From: CANDOC01 sp965261725
GTDB taxonomy: Bacteria; Pseudomonadota; Gammaproteobacteria; Pseudomonadales; Endozoicomonadaceae
DNA length: 64,000 nucleotides
NCBI GenBank assembly: GCA_965261725.1
Contig: CBDHDU010000008.1
Location: forward strand, 62,001-126,000
Direction: 5' to 3'
Shown piece by piece: positions 36,513 through 44,797 of the stretch. Below the pieces are notes generated by a model. It ran no database searches. It saw only the letters and a program-made list of their open reading frames with translations, and had not been told where the DNA came from. A program made the translations under genes and the position numbers. The first letter of the stretch is position 1; each line of letters begins with the position of its first letter.

Positions 36513-37701
36513 TCAGTCGTCCTCCTCTGCCAGTCTTTTGCGTTTACGGTGTTTTCTGAATTTGTGATTGGCCAGCGCCTGAGCACTGTTGAGGGTCACC
36601 GGGGGCTGACACTGGGTACAGGTGCGTTCCCCGCTGTGGTGACTGTTGTGTTGGCCAGCGTGCACTGTTGAGGGTCACCGGGGGCTGACACCGGGTACAG
36701 GTGCGTTCCCCGCTGTGGTGAGCACTGTTGAGGGTCACCGGGGGCTGACACCGGGTACAGGTGCGTTCCCCGCTGTGGTGACTGCGGTTGTGAGTGGCCA
36801 GCGCCTGAGCACTGTTGAGGGTCACCGGGGGCTGACACCGGGTACAGGTGCGTTCCCCGCTGTGGTGACTGCGGTTGTGAGTGGCCAGCGCCTTCGCACT
36901 GTTGAGGGTCACCGGGGGCTGACACTGGGTACAGGTGCGTTCCCCGCTGTGGTGACGGTGGTTGTGAGTGGCCAGCGGCACTGTTGAGGGTCACCGGGGG
37001 CTGACACCGGGTACAGGTGCCCCGCTGTGGTGACTGCGGTTGTGATTGGCCAGCGCCTTCGCACTGTTGAGGGTCACCGGGGGCTGACACCGGGTACAGG
37101 TGCGTTCCCCGCTGTGGTGACTTTGGTTGTGAGTGGCCAGCGCCTGAGCACTGTTGAGGGTCACCGGGGGCTGACACCGGGTACAGGTGCGTTCCCCGCT
37201 GTGGGAGGCGCTTATATGGCTAGCTAATGATGCAGCTGTTTTGTAATACTTTTGGCACAGGGAACACTGAAAAGGTTTCTCGCCGGATTCAACCGTTTGA
37301 AAAACTGAAGGCGGATCTTGAGGTGATACTGTGAATTCGGTATCCGAACTGTTTGTTTCTTTTTCATCGTCGTCTGGCGGTTCTTGTTTAATGCAAGATG
37401 TACATTGTTTTAGCCATTGACCAATTTCAGGCAACACAGGAGAGTCATCAGTCACCTTTACAATTACAACCTCCGAATTGTCATCGAGTCGTATTTTCTT
37501 GATTTGTGGTTGGGATGATCCGGGTTCTGAGCTATTGTCTGCTTCATTTTCACCGGCCCCGGATGAAGGAATAAAAGCGCTTGCAAACAAAGCTATCAAG
37601 CTTGAAAGGAAGGCACTTTTTATTTTTTTTGACCAGTTTCTTTGAATGGAGAAGAAAGTCATATGACGCTGACGGGCTACCTGAGAAAGAGCTTTTATCA
37701 T
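36513..37701 (-). pseudogene. C2H2 zinc-finger array gene 2, eroded array
   Basis: The N-terminal part is complete: ATG at 37701, MIKALSQVARQRHMTFFSIQ, then a signal-peptide-like WSKKIKSAFLSSLIALFASA in frame (A8 followed by T). The classical finger and two to three repeats follow, then small deletions break the array: 4 bases near 37020, losses near 36977, 36720 and 36655. Downstream repeats alternate between frames. The basic C-terminus is still encoded. The gene shows how the arrays decay. Confidence 0.85.
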
Positions 37702-37767
37702 AGGTCAGACAATAGGTTTGAGCCTGACGTTTAGTGCAATCAAAAAGTTGCCGCGCAGCGGACGTTC

Positions 37768-38381
37768 AACGCTTCCCTGAGCAGGTTGATCACGCCGTAA
37801 CGCCACGCGGGCATGATGGCGTTTTTGGTGAAGTAGACTGACTTCCATTGCTGGTTTCCGTCGTATAATCCGCCACGGGTCACAGAGAGGTGAATATGAA
37901 CATTCCAGTTCAGCTTTCGGCCAAAGGTATGCAGTGCCGTGAAAATGCCAGGTGTCACGCCTTTTTTCCCGGCAAAGGCCTGCAGGCTTTTTGCCGCCAG
38001 TGGGCTCAGTTTACCCAGTAAGGTGCGGTTGATTCTGAACAGCTCCCAGAGTGCATCAGGCATCGTAAAGGTGATGTGTTGCCACTCAGTATCCGGCAAC
38101 AGCGCTTTCTGGTCAGCAATCCACTGATCGGTCAGTTTTTTGCCGCAGGTATTACACAACCGGGCTTTACAGCCAAAGCAGATCTTTTTGGTGTGAGAGC
38201 ATTCATGGTTGCTGCATACAAAGCTGGCATACCCCATGATCACCCGCCCGCAGGCCAGTACTTTGCTGATCGCATCAACCACAGCAGGGCGTATCGTATC
38301 GGCGTTGCGCTGGTAATAACGCCACCATAACTGATCGCGTAGCAGTAATTGTTTTAGTTTGGACGGCGGTCGGCTGGTCAT
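37768..38381 (-). pseudogene. IS91-family transposase fragment, copy C (N-terminal half)
   Basis: This fragment keeps residues 1 to about 203 (through HIH and GVINLLREA) and lacks the catalytic Tyr region. The break is at acgcttccctg, fused to the right end of the next unit through ctacgttca-like sequence. The same breakpoint recurs in copies D, E, H, I and J. Confidence 0.92.
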
Positions 38382-38456
38382 ACGGCCTCATCAATACAGT
38401 CGCACGGATGATAACGAATGCAGCCGGTGAAGGGGATGGCATCCTGAGGTTGTTTT

Positions 38457-39854
38457 TCAGTCGTCCTCCTCTGCCAGTCTTTTGCGTTTACGGTGTTTTC
38501 TGAATTTGTGATTGGCCAGCGCCTTCGCACTGTTGAGGGTCACCGGGGGCTGACACTGGGTACAGGTGCGTTCCCCGCTGTGGTGACTTTTGTTGTGATC
38601 GGCCAGCGCCTGAGCACTGTTGAGGGTCACCGGGGGCTGACACCGGGTACAGGTGCGTTCCCCGCTGTGGTGACTGCGGTTGTGAGTGGTCAGCGCCTTC
38701 GCACTGTTGAGGGTCACCGGGGGCTGACACCGGGTACAGGTGCGTTCCCCGCTGTGGTGACTTTGGTTGTGATCGGACAGCGCCTGAGCACTTTTGAGGG
38801 TCACCGGGGGCTGACACCGGGTACAGGTGCGTTCCCCGCTGTGGTGACTTTGGTTGTGAGTGGCCAGCGCCTGAGCACTGTTGAGGGTCACCGGGGGCTG
38901 ACACCGGGTACAGGTGCGTTCCCCGCTGTGGTGACTTTTGTTGTGAGTGGCCAGCGCCTGAGCACTGTTGAGGGTCACCGGGGGCTGACACCGGGTACAG
39001 GTGCGTTCCCCGCTGTGGTGACTTTGGTTGTGAGTGGCCAGCGCCTGAGCACTGTTGAGGGTCACCGGGGGCTGACACCGGGTACAGGTGCGTTCCCCGC
39101 TGTGGTGACTGCGGTTGTGAGTGGTCAGCGCCTTCGCACTGTTGAGGGTCACCGGGGGCTGACACCGGGTACAGGTGCGTTCCCCGCTGTGGTGACTTTT
39201 GTTGTGATCGGCCAGCGCCTGAGCACTGTTGAGGGTCACCGGGGGCTGACACCGGGTACAGGTGCGTTCCCCGCTGTGGTGACTGCGGTTGTGAGTGGCC
39301 AGCGCCTTCGCACTGTTGAGGGTCACCGGGGGCTGACACCGGGTACAGGTGCGTTCCCCGCTGTGGTGACTGCGGTTGTGAGTGGTCAGCGCCTGAGCAC
39401 TGTTGAGGGTCACCGGGGGCTGACACCGGGTACAGGTGCGTTCCCCGCTGTGGGAGGCGCTTATATGGCTAGCTAATGATGCAGCTGTTTTGTAATACTT
39501 TTGGCACAGGGAACACTGAAAAGGTTTCTCGCCGGATTCAACCGTTTGAAAAACTGAAGGTGAAGGCGGATCTTGAGGTGATACTGTGAATTCGGTATCC
39601 GAACTGTTTGTTTCTTTTTCATCGTCGTCTGGCGGTTCTTGTTTAATGCAAGATGTACATTGTTTTAGCCATTGATCAATTTCAGGCAACACAGGAAAGT
39701 CATCAGTCACCTTTACAATTACAACCTCCGAATTGTCATCGAGTCGTATTTTCTTGATTTGTGGTTGGGATGATCCGGGTTCTGAGTTATTGTCTGCTTC
39801 ATTTTCACCGGCCCCGGATGAAGGAATAAAAGCGCTTGCAAACAAAGCTATCAA
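38457..39854 (-). CDS. C2H2 zinc-finger array protein 3 (11 repeats)
   Basis: The 465-residue frame has the same plan as the first: hydrophobic segment, acidic linker, classical finger, eleven repeats, basic tail. Repeat 8 has K in place of N before SAQ and carries ALSDH. The upstream ATG (39958) is out of frame at the poly-A tract (A8 G). It belongs to unit 1 of the tandem array. Confidence 0.85.
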   Translation of the reverse strand: MIALFASAFIPSSGAGENEADNNSEPGSSQPQIKKIRLDDNSEVVIVKVTDDFPVLPEIDQWLKQCTSCIKQEPPDDDEKETNSSDTEFTVSPQDPPSPSVFQTVESGEKPFQCSLCQKYYKTAASLASHISASHSGERTCTRCQPPVTLNSAQALTTHNRSHHSGERTCTRCQPPVTLNSAKALATHNRSHHSGERTCTRCQPPVTLNSAQALADHNKSHHSGERTCTRCQPPVTLNSAKALTTHNRSHHSGERTCTRCQPPVTLNSAQALATHNQSHHSGERTCTRCQPPVTLNSAQALATHNKSHHSGERTCTRCQPPVTLNSAQALATHNQSHHSGERTCTRCQPPVTLKSAQALSDHNQSHHSGERTCTRCQPPVTLNSAKALTTHNRSHHSGERTCTRCQPPVTLNSAQALADHNKSHHSGERTCTQCQPPVTLNSAKALANHKFRKHRKRKRLAEEDD

Positions 39855-40027
39855 GCTTGAAAGGAAGGCACTTTTTATCTTTTTTTTGACCAGTTTCTTT
39901 GAATGGAGAAGAAAGTCATATGACGCTGACGGGCTACCTGAGAAAGAGCTTTTATCATAGGTCAGACAATAGGTTTGAGCCTGACGTTTAGTGCAATCAA
40001 AAAGTTGCCGCGCAGCGGTCTACGTTC

Positions 40028-40640
40028 ACGCTTCCCTGAGCAGGTTGATCACGCCGTAACGCCACGCGGGCATGATGGCGTTTTTGGTGAAGTAGACTGA
40101 CTTCCATTGCTGGTTTCCGTCGTATAATCCGCCACGGGTCACAGAGAGGTGAATATGAACATTCCAGTTCAGCTTTCGGCCAAAGGTATGCAGTGCCGTG
40201 AAAATGCCAGGTGTCACGCCTTTTTTCCCGGCAAAGGCCTGCAGGCTTTTTGCCGCCAGTGGGCTCAGTTTACCCAGTAAGGTGCGGTTGATTCTGAACA
40301 GCTCCCAGAGTGCATCAGGCATCGTAAAGGTGATGTGTTGCCACTCAGTATCCGGCAACAGCGCTTTCTGGTCAGCAATCCACTGATCGGTCAGTTTTTT
40401 GCCGCAGGTATTACACAACCGGGCTTTACAGCCAAAGCAGATCTTTTTGGTGTGAGAGCATTCATGGTTGCTGCATACAAAGCTGGCATACCCCATGATC
40501 ACCCGCCCGCAGGCCAGTACTTTGCTGATCGCATCAACCACAGCAGGGCGTATCGTATCGGCGTTGCGCTGGTAATAACGCCACCATAACTGATCGCGTA
40601 GCAGTAATTGTTTTAGTTTGGACGGCGGTCGGCTGGTCAT
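40028..40640 (-). pseudogene. IS91-family transposase fragment, copy D
   Basis: N-terminal half only, open to residue 203 or so, ending at acgcttccctg directly after ctacgtt of the neighbouring unit. It retains the zinc cluster and HIH but not the Tyr region. Confidence 0.92.
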
Positions 40641-40715
40641 ACGGCCTCATCAATACAGTCGCACGGATGATAACGAATGCAGCCGGTGAAGGGGATGGCA
40701 TCCTGAGGTTGTTTT

Positions 40716-42110
40716 TCAGTCGTCCTCCTCTGCCAGTCTTTTGCGTTTACGGTGTTTTCTGAATTTGTGATTGGCCAGCGCCTGAGCACTGAGGGTCACC
40801 GGGGGCTGACACTGGGTACAGGTGCGTTCCCCGCTGTGGTGACTTTGGTTGTGAGTGGCCAGCGCCTGAGCACTGTTGAGGGTCACCGGGGGCTGACACC
40901 GGGTACAGGTGCGTTCCCCGCTGTGGTGACTGCGGTTGTGAGAGGCCAGCGCCTGAGCACTGTTGAGGGTCACCGGGGGCTGACACCGGGTACAGGTGCG
41001 TTCCCCGCTGTGGTGACTTTTGTTGTGATCGGCCAGCGCCTGAGCACTGTTGAGGGTCACCGGGGGCTGACACCGGGTACAGGTGCGTTCCCCGCTGTGG
41101 TGACTTTTGTTGTGAGAGGCCAGCGCCTGAGCACTGTTGAGGGTCACCGGGGGCTGACACCGGGTACAGGTGCGTTCCCCGCTGTGGTGACTGCGGTTGT
41201 GATTGGCCAGCGCCTTCGCACTGTTGAGGGTCACCGGGGGCTGACACCGGGTACAGGTGCGTTCCCCGCTGTGGTGACTGCGGTTGTGAGAGGCCAGCGC
41301 CTTCGCACTGTTGAGGGTCACCGGGGGCTGACACCGGGTACAGGTGCGTTCCCCGCTGTGGTGACTTTTGTTGTGATCGGCCAGCGCCAGAGCACTGTTG
41401 AGGGTCACCGGGGGCTGACACCGGGTACAGGTGCGTTCCCCGCTGTGGTGACTGCGGTTGTGATTGGCCAGCGCCTTCGCACTGTTGAGGGTCACCGGGG
41501 GCTGACACCGGGTACAGGTGCGTTCCCCGCTGTGGTGACTGCGGTTGTGAGAGGCCAGCGCCTTCGCACTGTTGAGGGTCACCGGGGGCTGACACCGGGT
41601 ACAGGTGCGTTCCCCGCTGTGGTGACTGCGGTTGTGAGTGGTCAGCGCCTGAGCACTGTTGAGGGTCACCGGGGGCTGACACCGGGTACAGGTGCGTTCC
41701 CCGCTGTGGGAGGCGCTTATATGGCTAGCTAATGATGCAGCTGTTTTGTAATACTTTTGGCACAGGGAACACTGAAAAGGTTTCTCGCCGGATTCAACCG
41801 TTTGAAAAACTGAAGGTGAAGGCGGATCTTGAGGTGATACTGTGAATTCGGTATCCGAACTGTTTGTTTCTTTTTCATCGTCGTCTGGCGGTTCTTGTTT
41901 AATGCAAGATGTACATTGTTTTAGCCATTGATCAATTTCAGGCAACACAGCAAAGTCATCAGTCACCTTTACAATTACAACCTCCGAATTGTCATCGAGT
42001 CGTATTTTCTTGATTTGTGGTTGGGATGATCCGGGTTCTGAGCTATTGTCTGCTTCATTTTCACCGGCCCCGGATGAAGGAATAAAAGCGCTTGCAAACA
42101 AAGCTATCAA
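40716..42110 (-). CDS. C2H2 zinc-finger array protein 4 (11 repeats)
   Basis: 464 residues, same plan. The last repeat has lost one residue (VTLSAQ for VTLNSAQ) by an in-frame 3-base deletion near 40792. Repeat 4 has ALALADH, a rare Leu at the first variable helix position. The upstream ATG (42214) is out of frame (A8 G). Confidence 0.85.
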   Translation of the reverse strand: MIALFASAFIPSSGAGENEADNSSEPGSSQPQIKKIRLDDNSEVVIVKVTDDFAVLPEIDQWLKQCTSCIKQEPPDDDEKETNSSDTEFTVSPQDPPSPSVFQTVESGEKPFQCSLCQKYYKTAASLASHISASHSGERTCTRCQPPVTLNSAQALTTHNRSHHSGERTCTRCQPPVTLNSAKALASHNRSHHSGERTCTRCQPPVTLNSAKALANHNRSHHSGERTCTRCQPPVTLNSALALADHNKSHHSGERTCTRCQPPVTLNSAKALASHNRSHHSGERTCTRCQPPVTLNSAKALANHNRSHHSGERTCTRCQPPVTLNSAQALASHNKSHHSGERTCTRCQPPVTLNSAQALADHNKSHHSGERTCTRCQPPVTLNSAQALASHNRSHHSGERTCTRCQPPVTLNSAQALATHNQSHHSGERTCTQCQPPVTLSAQALANHKFRKHRKRKRLAEEDD

Positions 42111-42283
42111 GCTTGAAAGGAAGGCACTTTTTATCTTTTTTTTGGCCAGTTTCTTTGAATGGAGAAGAAAGTCATATGACGCTGACGGGCTACCTGAGAA
42201 AGAGCTTTTATCATAGGTCAGACAATAGGCTTGAGCCTGACGTTTAGTGCAATCAAAAAGTTGCCGCGCAGCGGTCTACGTTC

Positions 42284-42896
42284 ACGCTTCCCTGAGCAGG
42301 TTGATCACGCCGTAACGCCACGCGGGCATGATGGCGTTTTTGGTGAAGTAGACTGACTTCCATTGCTGGTTTCCGTCGTATAATCCGCCACGGGTCACAG
42401 GGAGGTGAATATGAACATTCCAGTTCAGCTTTCGGCCAAAGGTATGCAGTGCCGTGAAAATGCCAGGTGTCACGCCTTTTTTCCCGGCAAAGGCCTGCAG
42501 GCTTTTTGCCGCTAGTGGGCTCAGTTTACCCAGTAAGGTGCGGTTGATTCTGAACAGCTCCCAGAGTGCATCAGGCATCGTAAAGGTGATGTGTTGCCAC
42601 TCAGTATCCGGCAACAGCGCTTTCTGGTCAGCAATCCACTGATCGGTCAGTTTTTTGCCGCAGGTATTACACAACCGGGCTTTACAGCCAAAGCAGATCT
42701 TTTTGGTGTGAGAGCATTCATGGTTGCTGCATACAAAGCTGGCATACCCCATGATCACCCGCCCGCAGGCCAGTACTTTGCTGATCGCATCAACCACAGC
42801 AGGGCGTATCGTATCGGCGTTGCGCTGGTAATAACGCCACCATAACTGATCGCGTAGCAGTAATTGTTTTAGTTTGGACGGCGGTCGGCTGGTCAT
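42284..42896 (-). pseudogene. IS91-family transposase fragment, copy E
   Basis: N-terminal half with the shared breakpoint. It differs from copies C and D by single substitutions (HLPVTRGG for HLSVTRGG), showing independent drift after duplication. Confidence 0.92.
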
Positions 42897-42971
42897 ACGG
42901 CCTCATCAATACAGTCGCACGGATGATAACGAATGCAGCCGGTGAAGGGGATGGCATCCTGAGGTTGTTTT

Positions 42972-44456
42972 TCAGTCGTCCTCCTCTGCCAGTCTTTTGC
43001 GTTTACGGTGTTTTCTGAATTTGTGATTGGCCAGCGCCTTCGCACTGTTGAGGGTCACCGGGGGCTGACACTGGGTACAGGTGCGTTCCCCGCTGTGGTG
43101 ACTTTTGTTGTGAGAGGCCAGCGCCTGAGCACTGTTGAGGGTCACCGGGGGCTGACACCGGGTACAGGTGCGTTCCCCGCTGTGGTGACTGCGGTTGTGA
43201 GTGGCCAGCGCCTGAGCACTGTTGAGGGTCACCGGGGGCTGACACCGGGTACAGGTGCGTTCCCCGCTGTGGTGACTTTTGTTGTGATCGGCCAGCGCCT
43301 GAGCACTTTTGAGGATCACCGGGGGCTGACACCGGGTACAGGTGCGTTCCCCGCTGTGGTGACTGCGGTTGTGATCGGCCAGCGCCTTCGCACTGTTGAG
43401 GGTCACCGGGGGCTGACACCGGGTACAGGTGCGTTCCCCGCTGTGGTGACTGCGGTTGTGATTGGCCAGCGCCTTCGCACTGTTGAGGGTCACCGGGGGC
43501 TGACACCGGGTACAGGTGCGTTCCCCGCTGTGGTGACTGCGGTTGTGAGAGGCCAGCGCCTTCGCACTGTTGAGGGTCACCGGGGGCTGACACCGGGTAC
43601 AGGTGCGTTCCCCGCTGTGGTGACTTTTGTTGTGATCGGCCAGAGCCAGAGCACTTTTGAGGGTCACCGGGGGCTGACACCGGGTACAGGTGCGTTCCCC
43701 GCTGTGGTGACTGCGGTTGTGATTGGCCAGCGCCTTCGCACTGTTGAGGGTCACCGGGGGCTGACACTGGGTACAGGTGCGTTCCCCGCTGTGGTGACTG
43801 CGGTTGTGAGAGGCCAGCGCCTTCGCACTGTTGAGGGTCACCGGGGGCTGACACTGGGTACAGGTGCGTTCCCCGCTGTGGTGACTGCGGTTGTGAGAGG
43901 CCAGCGCCTGAGCACTGTTGAGGGTCACCGGGGGCTGGCACAGGGTACAGGTGCGTTCCCCGCTGTGGTGACTTTGGTTGTGATTGGCCAGCGCCTTCGC
44001 ACTGTTGAGGGTCACCGGGGGCTGACACCGGGTACAGGTGCGTTCCCCGCTGTGGGAGGCGCTTATATGGCTAGCTAATGATGCAGCTGTTTTGTAATAC
44101 TTTTGGCACAGGGAACACTGAAAAGGTTTCTCGCCGGATTCAACCGTTTGAAAAACTGAAGGTGAAGGCGGATCTTGAGGTGATACTGTGAATTCGGTAT
44201 CCGAACTGTTTGTTTCTTTTTCATCGTCGTCTGGCGGTTCTTGTTTAATGCAAGATGTACATTGTTTTAGCCATTGATCAATTTCAGGCAACACAGCAAA
44301 GTCATCAGTCACCTTTACAATTACAACCTCCGAATTGTCATCGAGTCGTATTTTCTTGATTTGTGGTTGGGATGATCCGGGTTCTGAGCTATTGTCTGCT
44401 TCATTTTCACCGGCCCCGGATGAAGGAATAAAAGCGCTTGCAAACAAAGCTATCAA
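42972..44456 (-). CDS. C2H2 zinc-finger array protein 5 (12 repeats)
   Basis: 494 residues with twelve repeats, jointly the longest short-form array. Repeat 2 has CTLC, and repeat 9 has VILKSAQ. The upstream ATG (44560) is out of frame (A8 G). It ends the first tandem array; its right side is fused to an IS66 fragment. Confidence 0.85.
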   Translation of the reverse strand: MIALFASAFIPSSGAGENEADNSSEPGSSQPQIKKIRLDDNSEVVIVKVTDDFAVLPEIDQWLKQCTSCIKQEPPDDDEKETNSSDTEFTVSPQDPPSPSVFQTVESGEKPFQCSLCQKYYKTAASLASHISASHSGERTCTRCQPPVTLNSAKALANHNQSHHSGERTCTLCQPPVTLNSAQALASHNRSHHSGERTCTQCQPPVTLNSAKALASHNRSHHSGERTCTQCQPPVTLNSAKALANHNRSHHSGERTCTRCQPPVTLKSALALADHNKSHHSGERTCTRCQPPVTLNSAKALASHNRSHHSGERTCTRCQPPVTLNSAKALANHNRSHHSGERTCTRCQPPVTLNSAKALADHNRSHHSGERTCTRCQPPVILKSAQALADHNKSHHSGERTCTRCQPPVTLNSAQALATHNRSHHSGERTCTRCQPPVTLNSAQALASHNKSHHSGERTCTQCQPPVTLNSAKALANHKFRKHRKRKRLAEEDD

Positions 44457-44631
44457 GCTTGAAAGGAAGGCACTTTTTATCTTTTTTTTGGCCAGTTTCT
44501 TTGAATGGAGAAGAAAGTCATATGACGCTGACGGGCTACCTGAGAAAGAGCTTTTATCATAGGTCAGACAATAGGCTTGAGCCTGACGTTTAGTGCAATC
44601 AAAAAGTTGCCGCGCAGCGGCCTACGTTCAA

Positions 44632-44760
44632 CCCTATGCCTGGTTCCGCTACGTGCTGACTCAGCTCCCCCAGCTCGAAAAGGGAGCCAGGGTAGAGCAT
44701 CTGCTGCCCATAAACCTCACCCCGGATGACTTGAAAGCGGTGGTGAACACCGGATATTGA
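44632..44760 (+). pseudogene. IS66-family transposase C-terminal fragment
   Basis: Forty-two codons (PYAWFRYVLTQLPQLEKGA, then LLPINLTPDDLK and a TGA) match the extreme C-terminus of IS66 TnpC proteins. The rest of the gene is missing, replaced by the end of the zinc-finger unit at ctacgttca. It belongs to neither of the complete IS66-type elements at the left of the window. Confidence 0.8.
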
Positions 44761-44797
44761 AGAAGATAGTGAAAAAGCAGCATCGGCCTGCCCGTGC

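Larger units (their letters stand above)
37768..44631. repeat. tandem array of three [transposase fragment + zinc-finger gene] units
   Basis: Units of about 2.26-2.35 kb begin at 37768, 40028 and 42284, each with the first 600 bases of the transposase gene, a 75-base spacer and a zinc-finger gene. Length differences come mainly from the number of 87-bp repeats. The joints are the same to within a few bases, so the array grew by tandem duplication or unequal crossing-over. Confidence 0.88.

Noticed and set aside
38493..39476. Long plus-strand frames opposite the zinc-finger arrays (here, and likewise at each other array)
   Set aside because: The repeat is 87 bp, a multiple of three without stops in several frames, so any frame open in one unit stays open throughout. 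The products have no sensible domains and appear only over the arrays.
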